A DNA stretch of 64,000 bases from Ruminococcus callidus ATCC 27760 (GTDB lineage Bacteria; Bacillota; Clostridia; Oscillospirales; Ruminococcaceae): assembly GCF_000468015.1 (NCBI RefSeq), contig NZ_KI260355.1, forward strand, positions 16,688 through 80,687. Reading direction: 5' to 3'. The notes below the pieces were generated by a model. The model saw only the letters and a list, made by a program, of their open reading frames with translations, was not told where the DNA came from and did not search any database. Both the position numbers and the translations under genes were made by a program. Positions 17,195-24,672 of the stretch are shown piece by piece (position 1 is the stretch's first letter; every line of letters begins with the position of its first letter).

Positions 17195-17263
17195 ATGATT
17201 TTTATCACAGGCGATTTGCATGGGTATCATGATATAGCTGTTTTTATAGGTGGTCTATTATGA
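17195..17263 (+). pseudogene. Remnant of a metallophosphoesterase gene
   Basis: A 22-codon frame, MIFITGDLHGYHDI..., has the GDxHG first metal-binding motif of calcineurin-like phosphoesterases with a ribosome site (TAGGAG) and then stops. Only the N-terminus remains; its stop overlaps the start of the repeat peptide. Confidence 0.5.
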
Positions 17264-17418
17264 ATATTTATCCGTACCATTCGGCTTATCCTGCCTATAC
17301 GGTAAAAGGTAATGATATATATGAGTACCATTCAGTTTATCCTGCTTATACGATAAAGGGCAATGAGATATATCCGTACCATTCAGCTTATCCTGCATAT
17401 ACAATAAAAGATAATTGA
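17260..17418 (+). CDS. 52-residue peptide made of three 17-residue repeats
   Basis: ATG 17260 overlaps the TGA of the metallophosphoesterase remnant. The protein consists almost only of three copies of a Tyr/Pro-rich unit, IYPYHSAYPAYTVKGND, with small changes (IYEYHSVYPAYTIKGNE; IYPYHSAYPAYTIKDN). The DNA repeats have a 51-bp period with third-position differences, so the protein sequence is being kept. The alternating pattern suggests a beta-repeat. Possible roles are a structural or binding peptide or the end of a larger decayed protein. No function is known. Confidence 0.6.
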   Translation: MNIYPYHSAYPAYTVKGNDIYEYHSVYPAYTIKGNEIYPYHSAYPAYTIKDN

Positions 17419-17432
17419 TCGGGGGTCAAAAT

Positions 17433-18401
17433 ATGCAGTATATCAAACGAGGCAGACAGTATACTTTTGATGGTTTTGAAGTCACCAAATTCAACAGCAA
17501 AGCCTTTGATGCCGCAAAGAAATTTGCTGAGAACGCTGATTCCAAGCCTTTAGCGTTATTCGGCGGTACAGCAACCGGCAAAACGCATCTGCTCTATGCA
17601 GTCAAAAACATGATTGAGCAGAATGAGCCTAAGTTGACGGTGATCCTCACCACAGCAGCAGAAATGCGAACTTCGCTGGTGAATACTCTTCAAAACGACG
17701 GTACAGCGGAGCAGTTTCGTGAAAAGTATATGCAGGCAGATGTTCTGTTGGTAGACGATATTCAGGAGCTTGCACGTAAGAAAGCGATTCAGAATGAGCT
17801 GATTTTGCTTTTCAATTGGTTCTATGAGTCGGGTAAGCGTTTCATGATGACTTCTTCTAAGAAGGAAGCTAACTGCGGAATGCGTAGCCGGCTGGTCATC
17901 CGTTCATTCTGGGGAGATTTTGCAGTAATTTCTAAGGCATATATCCATGCACAGTTTCCGTCTGATCATGGACGAACCGAAATACGTAACACTCTCTTAG
18001 AAAACGGCAAATATCTAATTGATGACTTTGAACTCGACAGCTTCAAAACGTATTATAAAAATGTTTGGAAATACTTCAAAAGATACATCGGACTTTTTGA
18101 TGTGGATCGTAAAGATATTCAGCTAATAAACAATCTGAATGATATCCTGAACCTATTACTATATGAAACACCTTTAGAGGAACGGGAACGCCAGACTTGT
18201 ATTTTATTCACAAAAGCATTGCTATACACCATATCAACATACGATATTTGTATATTCAGAGGCGGCTTCTACAGCGAAGGCGTTCTTTACATTCCATTGC
18301 CGCATCATGCAGGAACAAGTGATTTAGAAATCAAAATTGATGAGTTTGATGAGGAATTTAATAAATTCTGTGAGGAATATCAGGAATATGAGGATTTCTG
18401 A
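17433..18401 (+). CDS. DnaA-like AAA+ ATPase with an unrelated C-terminal domain
   Basis: 322 residues from ATG 17433 (GGGGGTC upstream; TTG 17415 is in frame). Residues 1-170 follow DnaA domain III: LALFGGTATGKTHLL (Walker A), DVLLVDDIQEL (Walker B), then MRSRLVIRSFWGDF resembling the DnaA RF-WG box. Instead of sensor II and the DnaA DNA-binding domain, about 150 residues of unknown, acidic sequence follow, ending EYQEYEDF. It could load or remodel a helicase, or disturb replication initiation. The break in homology suggests a fusion by rearrangement. Confidence 0.75.
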   Translation: MQYIKRGRQYTFDGFEVTKFNSKAFDAAKKFAENADSKPLALFGGTATGKTHLLYAVKNMIEQNEPKLTVILTTAAEMRTSLVNTLQNDGTAEQFREKYMQADVLLVDDIQELARKKAIQNELILLFNWFYESGKRFMMTSSKKEANCGMRSRLVIRSFWGDFAVISKAYIHAQFPSDHGRTEIRNTLLENGKYLIDDFELDSFKTYYKNVWKYFKRYIGLFDVDRKDIQLINNLNDILNLLLYETPLEERERQTCILFTKALLYTISTYDICIFRGGFYSEGVLYIPLPHHAGTSDLEIKIDEFDEEFNKFCEEYQEYEDF

Positions 18402-18459
18402 AATTTTTATCAAAAAGAATAAGAAGAATTGGCGTTTTGATTTATGATCGGAGGTATTG

Positions 18460-19371
18460 ATGAACGTATCTGTTTATTCAAGAGAAGCCATCGAATTCAT
18501 TATTGCAGCCGGTAACTTTCCGAAGAATACTGCTGTTATCAGCTTTTACGATCCGGCGATAAAGCGTATCGACGAGGACTACTCCCACGTTGATTACAGC
18601 GGTGTCTGCAATACAGTTTTTTACAGCGAACTGGACGACCTTGACCTTGATGTACTGAGACGCAAGGGATATACATACGATACTTATTTCCCCGAAGCAC
18701 CTGATATTGCCGCCTTCATCTACCGTGCATACGATATTGGTATGAATATCATATGCCAGTGCGAATACGGTCAGAGCAGAAGTGCTGGTTGTGCAGCGGC
18801 TATTTTGGAATATTTTTATCAAAACGGTATTTCTGTATTTGCAAATTATAATTATTATCCCAATCAGGTTGTGTTCCATAAAATTTATGATGCACTTGTA
18901 AAAATAAACCCTGCATATTGCAATAAATATCATTCAAGCAAATTAAGCACAGGCATTGAAGCTTTGTTACTTAAGCAATCTTTAGAAAAAAATGATTGTT
19001 ATCATTCATTGGAAGAAGCATATTTTAGGCTTTGTCATGGTATTGCTAAAGTTAATGTTTCTTTGCATATCGATAATGCAAAGGTTTGTCACGGAAAAAG
19101 CATGGGAGAACATAATGTTGGTGTGAAAACAATTTTTAAATATTACGACAAAGAGATACCTCTTATTATTTATATGCCTAAAATAATAAAATATATCAAG
19201 TCAGATAATCAGGAGTATTATTTAGGAACAATAGGGGCTTCAATTGCTCGTTTCAGAAGACCTCATGCTTCGGTTTCCTTTGATATACTTGGAATTATGG
19301 AACAAGATGAATTTAAAAAACCAGTCATAGACAGAGCAATCATTACGAATATCAAAGTGGCACCAAAATGA
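18460..19371 (+). CDS. Protein-tyrosine-phosphatase-like protein with extra C-terminal domain
   Basis: 303 residues; ATG 18460 after CGGAGGT. The N-terminal half has the CX5R loop of tyrosine/dual-specificity phosphatases (CQCEYGQSRSAG, near residue 105) preceded by a conserved PNQ-containing fold region (NYYPNQVVFHKIYDAL follows). The C-terminal 140 residues (CHGIAKVNVSLHIDNAKVCHGKSMGEHN...) are not recognised. It is the last gene of the element's cargo. It may dephosphorylate proteins, RNA ends or nucleotides. Confidence 0.75.
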   Translation: MNVSVYSREAIEFIIAAGNFPKNTAVISFYDPAIKRIDEDYSHVDYSGVCNTVFYSELDDLDLDVLRRKGYTYDTYFPEAPDIAAFIYRAYDIGMNIICQCEYGQSRSAGCAAAILEYFYQNGISVFANYNYYPNQVVFHKIYDALVKINPAYCNKYHSSKLSTGIEALLLKQSLEKNDCYHSLEEAYFRLCHGIAKVNVSLHIDNAKVCHGKSMGEHNVGVKTIFKYYDKEIPLIIYMPKIIKYIKSDNQEYYLGTIGASIARFRRPHASVSFDILGIMEQDEFKKPVIDRAIITNIKVAPK

Positions 19372-19472
19372 AAGAAACATGGCGGTAACTAATGGTTCAG
19401 AAATTTATAAATTTTCAGCAGAGATACCCTATATTGACTTATGTGATATTTTGTTTATTATTGTTTCATAAA

Positions 19473-19483
19473 TTCAAACACCA
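19473..19483 (+). repeat. Candidate integrase arm site TTCAAACACCA (right end)
   Basis: Third copy of the 11-bp repeat found twice at the left end, here 67 bp inside the right core. This distribution fits arm-type sites of a tyrosine integrase. Confidence 0.5.
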
Positions 19484-19504
19484 GTTAAACATCAATATCA
19501 AACT

Positions 19505-19539
19505 AAAAGTGCCGTAAACTGCGAATTTACGGCACTTTT
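19505..19539. terminator. Right-end hairpin of the element
   Basis: A perfect 14-bp stem: AAAAGTGCCGTAAA (19505-19518) and TTTACGGCACTTTT (19526-19539). It ends the rightward cargo transcript and also supplies the stop codon that truncates the recombinase N-terminus. Confidence 0.8.
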
Positions 19540-19549
19540 GCTGTTGATG

Positions 19550-19559
19550 TGTTTTCCTT
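19550..19559. other. attR core of the 14-kb element (TGTTTTCCTT)
   Basis: Identical to 5451-5460. Host sequence (ctcgaagatgac, encoding VIFE) continues to the right. The core lies in codons for the conserved FEKEN motif of large serine recombinases. Confidence 0.85.
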
Positions 19560-19952
19560 CTCGAAGATGACGCCGATTCCAAGGTCTTTTAATTGCCGCA
19601 CATACTCCAAGCAATCCACAGTGTTTCGGGCGAATCTTGATATTGACTTGGTAATCACAATGTCAATTTTCTGCTTTTTACACAGCCGTATCATTTTCAA
19701 AAATTCCGGTCTTTTCTTTGCTTGAGTGCCGGAAATTCCTTCGTCGGCAAATATGCCAGCCAGTGTCCATTCCTTTTTGCGATTGATCAAATCCGTATAA
19801 TATGCGATCTGAACCTGGTAGCTGTTTTGCTGCTCCTCCTGTTCCGTCGATACACGACAGTATGCCGCCACTCTAAGCTGATGGTATTTATCCCTGTTTT
19901 CCGTAGTTTGCGGCTTTGCAGGAATTACCCTGACATTGGGCGCTGTGGTCAT
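19550..19952 (-). pseudogene. Serine recombinase, 5' part, split by the 14-kb element
   Basis: The catalytic domain of a large serine recombinase: [19 protein letters not shown] (nucleophile Ser in CRVS), then [12 protein letters not shown] and [15 protein letters not shown] 19952 follows AAGGAAGATGC. After GVIFEKEN the frame enters the inserted element and stops after a few residues. With the 3' part at 4234-5450 it makes a 539-residue protein. It overlaps the upstream recombinase gene by 65 bases, as third member of an operon. Confidence 0.9.
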
Positions 19953-20826
19953 TTTGCATCTTCCTTTCTATGATATTTTTGATGACAACGCCATTGATAA
20001 ATTCGATTTCAACGGTGCAAAAATGGCTTACCAGAATCCGTGAAATACAGGATTGCAGTAAGCCAATGTCAAGCGTATTCAGTTGTTCATGACTTGCAAG
20101 AACTTCTCGCAACTGCGTTGTTTTCTGCGGTTTATTGCTGTAGGTACAGCAGTCATATTTCAGTTCTGCAAGCTTGCATATTTCTTCTTTCGCACTTTCA
20201 AAATCAACATCAGGAGTTTCCATCAAGCGGCTGATTTCATTCTGCTGACGGGTTATCTCAATACTCGGCGTATATCTGCTGATTTCTGCATCAGCATCAA
20301 GCAAATTGGGATTTGCAATCACTGTATTCAGAACAGCGACGATTATTCCAATCAGCATCTGATCTGTAATTCTGTGGCTGAATCGTGAGCATTCCGGATT
20401 GCGGCAGTCCCATTTTTCAGAGTGCGTATTGCCGCCGATTCTTGAAATCCGATGACCGCATTCCGCACAATATGTAAGACTGCGGATTGCCTGAAGCTCC
20501 TCAGAAATCTCGACGACTGTAGTCGATTTAATTTTCTTCCGCATATTTGCTCTGCAAAACATATCTTCATCAATGATTGCAGGATAGCCGTTTCTGCCCA
20601 GATACTTTTCATTTTCCAGAATCCGCTTTATCATGTTTTTGTTCCACACAAAATCGATGCCATTGTAAGGAATGCCTTGACTACTCATCCAATTTGCAAT
20701 GGCAAGCAGGGAACTGCCGTTCAAGTAAGCCTGAAATATATTCTGCACGGCTTTACTTTCCGTTGGCTTTGGCTGAATTTCTCCGTTCCGCATCATGTAG
20801 CCAAATGGGATTGTTCTGTTTTTCAT
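19888..20826 (-). CDS. Serine recombinase paralogue lacking the catalytic domain
   Basis: 312 residues containing the recombinase DNA-binding domain ([30 protein letters not shown]), a zinc ribbon ([15 protein letters not shown]) and helical tail, but no resolvase-type N-terminus with Ser. It starts five bases after the previous recombinase and overlaps the next. In ICEs with three recombinase genes the middle one is often short like this. It is probably a DNA-binding partner of the complete recombinases and not itself catalytic. Confidence 0.85.
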   Translation of the reverse strand: MKNRTIPFGYMMRNGEIQPKPTESKAVQNIFQAYLNGSSLLAIANWMSSQGIPYNGIDFVWNKNMIKRILENEKYLGRNGYPAIIDEDMFCRANMRKKIKSTTVVEISEELQAIRSLTYCAECGHRISRIGGNTHSEKWDCRNPECSRFSHRITDQMLIGIIVAVLNTVIANPNLLDADAEISRYTPSIEITRQQNEISRLMETPDVDFESAKEEICKLAELKYDCCTYSNKPQKTTQLREVLASHEQLNTLDIGLLQSCISRILVSHFCTVEIEFINGVVIKNIIERKMQNDHSAQCQGNSCKAANYGKQG

Positions 20827-20831
20827 ATATT

Positions 20832-22379
20832 TTACACCAGCCTTTCAGTAAATTTCAGACCGCCGTACAGATGGAATTCCAGTTCATTCTGGTTAATCAC
20901 AATAATTTTCTCAACCAGACTTTCGAACATGATCTCATTGAATTCCGTCATCAGCTCCATGCCGTTTTCAATGATTGAAGCGATATCCTTGATTTGATCT
21001 ATCATATCGTCCTCATCATCGGAGCGCACGATTTTATGCTGTTCACGGCTGAGTTTGTTAATCTTGGAATTGAGTTCAGCAATTTGCTCAAGGTACTTTG
21101 CTTCGTCCAGAAATCCTTTTGTTTTCAGCCGGGCAAGTACGTGATTCTGCTCCTTAAGTTTGGCGATTTCCTTTGCAATCTCCATGTACTGCTGATTGCC
21201 GCTGAATTTGCGGTTTTTCAGCTCCTGAAGCTGTGAAATTATAGGAGGAAAAATCATGCTGTATTGCGATTTCAGCTTATTGTAAACCCGCATAAACATT
21301 TCATAAATTTTTGATTCTGGCAACCGCTGTCCGCCGCACTTTTCCGCATTCTCATTGTGCGTTCTACATACCCAGTAATATTTTTCACGACAGCGTTTCC
21401 TTTTAAAAGTTGCACCGCAAAAAACGCAGATAAGCTTTCTGGACAGCGGATGTTCACAGCATGCAGATTGTGCTTTTTGTCCCCGAATCGCCAGCAATTC
21501 CTGCACTTTTTCAAAATCTAACTTATCCACAATGGCGTCATTGATTCCAGAAACATAATATTTTTCATACTCTCCATGATTTATTTTCTTCATATATGGC
21601 AAAGTTGTCGTTTTATACGTCTTCTGAAAAACCGCATCGCCAATGTATCTCTCGTTCGTCAAAATATATTTCACGCTAAAAAATGACCACGCCGATTTAC
21701 TGATACTGCTTGGAATTTTCAAATCATTCAGTATATTTGCGATTTTCGTAATTCCATAGCCGCTTAAGTACCATGTGAAAATATTTCTGACAATTTTTGC
21801 TTCTGTTTCATTGATTTCCAATCGTCCATTGCAGATGGAAAAACCATAGGGCGGACAGGAGATTTTATAACTTCCATCTGCCATGCGTTTTCGATTTGCC
21901 CACCGCATATTCTGGGAAATCGATACCGACTCTTCCTGCGCAAGACCACCCATCAGCGTGATCATCATTTCATCTGAAATATTCGCCGTATCGATATTTT
22001 CCTTCTCAAAAAGTACCGTAATTCCAAGTGATTTTAGTTCCCGCAGAACGGTCAGGCATTCCTTGGTATTCCGTGCGAAACGACTTATTGATTTTGCTAT
22101 GATACGATCAATTTTACCTCTGCGGCAGTCTTTGAGCATCCGCTGAAACTCCTCACGTTTATCCATTCGGGTGCCCGTTATGCCTTCATCAGCGTATACC
22201 GAAATCAATGTTTCCGTTTTACTATCAGCAAGGAAATTTTCATAGTACCGCATCTGCGTCATGAACGAATTCAGTTGATCTGTGGAATCGGAACTGACTC
22301 TACAATATGCTGCAGCCCGGATTTTCTGCTCCTGTTCCAATGTAATTGTCGGCTGAATTACCGTTACGTTTGGATTCAC
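20832..22379 (-). CDS. Large serine recombinase (complete)
   Basis: 515 residues with all parts: resolvase domain (AAAYCRVSSDSTDQLNS with catalytic Ser; [21 protein letters not shown]), recombinase domain (AKIVRNIFTWYLSGYGITKIANIL), zinc ribbon (CVFCGATFKRKRC...CRTHNENAEKCGG) and coiled coil. It is the first gene of the three-gene module that should insert and excise the ICE. Its own FEKENI codons contain ATTTTCCTTCTC, close to the core used by the 14-kb element in the sister gene, so it is a possible second target. Confidence 0.95.
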   Translation of the reverse strand: MNPNVTVIQPTITLEQEQKIRAAAYCRVSSDSTDQLNSFMTQMRYYENFLADSKTETLISVYADEGITGTRMDKREEFQRMLKDCRRGKIDRIIAKSISRFARNTKECLTVLRELKSLGITVLFEKENIDTANISDEMMITLMGGLAQEESVSISQNMRWANRKRMADGSYKISCPPYGFSICNGRLEINETEAKIVRNIFTWYLSGYGITKIANILNDLKIPSSISKSAWSFFSVKYILTNERYIGDAVFQKTYKTTTLPYMKKINHGEYEKYYVSGINDAIVDKLDFEKVQELLAIRGQKAQSACCEHPLSRKLICVFCGATFKRKRCREKYYWVCRTHNENAEKCGGQRLPESKIYEMFMRVYNKLKSQYSMIFPPIISQLQELKNRKFSGNQQYMEIAKEIAKLKEQNHVLARLKTKGFLDEAKYLEQIAELNSKINKLSREQHKIVRSDDEDDMIDQIKDIASIIENGMELMTEFNEIMFESLVEKIIVINQNELEFHLYGGLKFTERLV

Positions 22380-22459
22380 TTTGCTCCCTCCAATCTGATT
22401 TTTTCACTACATACAATACCACTTTTTCTTGAAAATTGGTATCATCAAACCCACTGAAA

Positions 22460-22621
22460 TCACGCCGCTAAAGCTGTGCAGAACTGACGAAAGCAGCCCT
22501 CTTTGTTTAGCGCATTCAGCTGTTTCAGTTGTTCTTCTGTCAGAATTCCCTCGGCAAGCAGTTTCTCTGAAATCTGTCGGAGAATCCCATAGGCATATTC
22601 GGCTTGTCCGTACTTGTTCAT
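22460..22621 (-). CDS. SHOCT-like small protein
   Basis: 53 residues from ATG 22621 (GGAAAGAGGAAA upstream; a longer in-frame start at 22702 lacks support). ISEKLLAEGILTEEQLKQLNAL is a short SHOCT-like helical motif. Such proteins commonly precede the recombinase genes in these ICEs; the role is probably in recombination or its control. Confidence 0.7.
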   Translation of the reverse strand: MNKYGQAEYAYGILRQISEKLLAEGILTEEQLKQLNALNKEGCFRQFCTALAA

Positions 22622-22702
22622 TTTCCTCTTTCCTTTACACATTTGTACCTGGAACATAAAATTTTTCCCGATCTTGTATCTGCCCAGATACATTTTCGGC
22701 AA

Positions 22703-23328
22703 TTTTCGCCGTAATGAAATTTTTTTCTTCTATGCAAAATCAGATTTCTGATTTCGTTCCAGCTTAACTTCTCTTTCAACTTACCACACTCCAATTCATT
22801 ATATATAACGCAAATGCAGGAAAAAATGCTCCTGCACTTGCGTTATATCCGCACTGATAGATTTGATTTGCCTTAGCAAAAAACAGTGCGGTATAACTTT
22901 AACGTTTTGCCTTCGTCTGATTCCTCAGACGATTTTCCGTGATATTTGTTCTTAACACCCGTCACGGCGGAACATCGGAAACGACTGACAGCGTATCAGT
23001 CTCATGGAAATCTCATCCCTCCGAGGATCTCCCGGAGCCGCCCTCATTGCCTGATTCCCCGACCAAGGGGTGCTATGACTGGACGGAAGTAGCATTATCC
23101 TCCTGCGTTTCATCGCCGTTCCGAAAAGCTATTCCGGATTTGGAAGCTGCATATTTCTCGCTCGCTCTTTTGAGGTCGTGGCGTATGGCTTCTGCGGCTG
23201 ACGGGGTTTATTCCGCCCGCAGGATTCATGTATTCCCGATGCTGTGTATTCAATTTTCAAGATACATGAAATTCGATTTTTATCTCCTTTCGCTTGTATA
23301 GGGGAAGAAGTCGGGAATTTGATACCCT
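22703..23328 (-). other. Conserved-looking noncoding region between sigma-like and SHOCT genes
   Basis: More GC-rich than its surroundings. On the minus strand one frame (SAAEAIRHDLKRASEKYAA) is open for about 47 codons after a stop and has no start, perhaps a gene remnant. Further on are GC-rich stretches that could fold (CCCCTTGGTCGGGG; CTCCGGGAGATCCTCGGAG; CGTCTGAGGAATCAGACG). A structured RNA or processed leader of the recombinase operon is possible. No true gene is supported on either strand. Confidence 0.4.
22803..22848. promoter_or_regulatory. Long inverted repeat before the SHOCT/recombinase genes
   Basis: ATATAACGCAA(A/G)TGCAGGA pairs with its complement across an 8-base loop with one mismatch. 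On the minus strand it runs into TATAAT (plus-strand 22798-22803) ahead of the SHOCT gene. It could be an operator or a terminator of the noncoding transcript. Confidence 0.5.
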
Positions 23329-23763
23329 TTATTTTATACTTTCTAAAAGTTTGTGCAGATCGCACAGAATCCTCCTTTTCTTTTTGTTGATATTTTTCTG
23401 GCTGATGCCATAGTATGCTGCGCATTCTCGTTCTGTTTTCCCCTCAAAAAACAGCATCTCTATCAGTTGACGATCTGATGCTGATAATAAATTGAGACAT
23501 TCATAAAGCTTTTCCGTGAAAAGCTTACTTATCACCTCTTTTTCAACGCTGTTTTCAATTCTAAATTCTCTGAAATTCTCAAACGTACCATCATTGCCGC
23601 CAATTAACGCTGAAAACTGAATTTCATGCTTATAGAACGAATCATCATTGTCATCCATATTCCATTGTGACCTATTGTAATATGTATAGACTTCCTCACT
23701 GACTTCAATGTCAACATATTCTTTTGAAATTGTATCATAAATACGAACTGTGCTTTTCTTCAT
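23329..23763 (-). CDS. Sigma-70-like region 4 protein (ICE regulator)
   Basis: 144 residues. The C-terminus (CLNLLSASDRQLIEMLFFEGKTERECAAYYGISQKNINKKKRRIL) is a sigma region 4/HTH fold. The N-terminal part (TVRIYDTISKEYVDIEVSEEVYTYYNRSQW) lacks region 2 motifs. Such proteins lie upstream of recombinase genes in many Firmicute ICEs and probably activate excision genes. A good ribosome site (GGAGGTGAGAAA) precedes ATG 23763. Confidence 0.8.
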   Translation of the reverse strand: MKKSTVRIYDTISKEYVDIEVSEEVYTYYNRSQWNMDDNDDSFYKHEIQFSALIGGNDGTFENFREFRIENSVEKEVISKLFTEKLYECLNLLSASDRQLIEMLFFEGKTERECAAYYGISQKNINKKKRRILCDLHKLLESIK

Positions 23764-23860
23764 TTTCTCACCTCCGTTTGATATATAAGGTTTTAAATCA
23801 AACGAAGGCTATGGATACTTGGCAATGCTGCACTGCCATACTTGAAAAAAGGGCATAAAA

Positions 23861-23893
23861 AACTCCATCCCGCTTTTAAAGCAGAACGGAGTT
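23861..23893. terminator. Hairpin between sigma-like and zinc-ribbon genes
   Basis: AACTCC...GC-TTTTAAA-GC...GGAGTT forms a stem beside poly-A/T. It is a second stem next to the stronger terminator at 23911. Confidence 0.5.
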
Positions 23894-23910
23894 TCTCCGA
23901 AAACAAAAAA

Positions 23911-23959
23911 GAGTAGGAATTGACAATAGCTTTAAAAGCTGCTTGTCAAACTCCTACTC
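23911..23959 (-). terminator. Terminator of the zinc-ribbon gene
   Basis: GAGTAGGA and TTGACA with their complements form a long stem, followed by TTTTTTG on the minus strand, seven bases after the stop at 23966. Confidence 0.8.
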
Positions 23960-23965
23960 TATATT

Positions 23966-24157
23966 TTATATACGTGGTGTCTGTACTAAGTCAGAATATA
24001 TGATTTTGATTTCTTGACGGCACTTCCAACATTTGATTACAACCATGCAGGACACATAGTGCTGTGCCAAATTTTCATCTGTCACAATATCAAATAACCT
24101 ACCATTACAAAACGGACAACGTACCTGATGCTGTGATTTATGTTGCCTTTCTTTCAC
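23966..24157 (-). CDS. Small zinc-ribbon protein
   Basis: 63 residues. VRCPFCNGRLFDI and IKCWKCRQEIKI form a CxxC...CxxC zinc knuckle like those of Com-type or transcription-associated small proteins. It lies with the ICE regulators. Function unknown. Confidence 0.7.
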   Translation of the reverse strand: MKERQHKSQHQVRCPFCNGRLFDIVTDENLAQHYVSCMVVIKCWKCRQEIKIIYSDLVQTPRI

Positions 24158-24237
24158 ATTTGTTCGTTCACCTCAATTTTAACTACCTAGCTAAAACAAC
24201 TGCAATAATTTTGCGGATTGCTCCGCAAAATTATTGT

Positions 24238-24600
24238 TCATTTGTTCAGCTGTTCTATGAATAGTTTCCAATCTTCCTCTGTTGCATCGGCATCACGGGC
24301 AGTCCGCAGTGCTTGCCGCACTGTTTCACTGGAGGAAACATATACGGCAAGATCAGGACTAATTTGCCCGCTTACCTTTGCATACAGATCGTACAACGTT
24401 TCTGTTTCAATTTTGTTCAGACACAAAACCATTGCGATTTTGTCCAGAAGCTCTGTGCTGGGATTCGTCCGGACACCTCGTTCCAATTGAGAAAGATAGG
24501 CGCCTGAAATCCCAAGCGCTTTTGCAAGCTCCTGACTTTCCATAGAATGCTTTTGTCTTTGTTCAGAAATGAACTGACCGAAGGTTAGATCGTTGGTCAT
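24238..24600 (-). CDS. XRE-family regulator
   Basis: 120 residues from ATG 24600 (AAAAGGAAAAAC upstream). HTH: FGQFISEQRQKHSMESQELAKALGISGAYLSQLERGVRTNPSTELLDKIA. The C-terminal part includes ISPDLAVYVSSSETVRQALRTARD. It is probably an ICE repressor. A diverged piece of a similar gene remains near 25140-25200, next to the RHS region. Confidence 0.85.
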   Translation of the reverse strand: MTNDLTFGQFISEQRQKHSMESQELAKALGISGAYLSQLERGVRTNPSTELLDKIAMVLCLNKIETETLYDLYAKVSGQISPDLAVYVSSSETVRQALRTARDADATEEDWKLFIEQLNK

Positions 24601-24672
24601 GTTTTTCCTTTTGAGTTGATTCAATCGGTAGAATTCGCTTGAAGAAGCTGATCTTTCACCTCAGATTTGCGG

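Larger units (their letters stand above)
5451..19559. mobile_element. 14.1-kb phage-satellite-like integrative element inserted in a serine recombinase gene
   Basis: Bounded by direct 10-bp cores at 5451-5460 and 19550-19559. It carries a tyrosine integrase and an XRE repressor leftward; an excisionase-like HTH, primase-helicase, iteron region and HK97-type capsid protein rightward; then a WYL-regulated cargo. The layout resembles phage-inducible chromosomal islands, but there is no visible terminase, portal or interference gene. There is no relaxase, so it is not mobilisable by its own genes. It interrupts an ICE recombinase and therefore may control that ICE's movement. Confidence 0.85.

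Noticed and set aside
17260..17418. Short regularly spaced repeats that could suggest a CRISPR array
   Set aside because: The 51-bp repeats are continuous without spacers and keep a reading frame of 17 residues.
22939..23425. Open frames on both strands in the region between sigma-like and SHOCT genes
   Set aside because: No ribosome site, no recognisable domain and odd composition; more likely noncoding or remnant.
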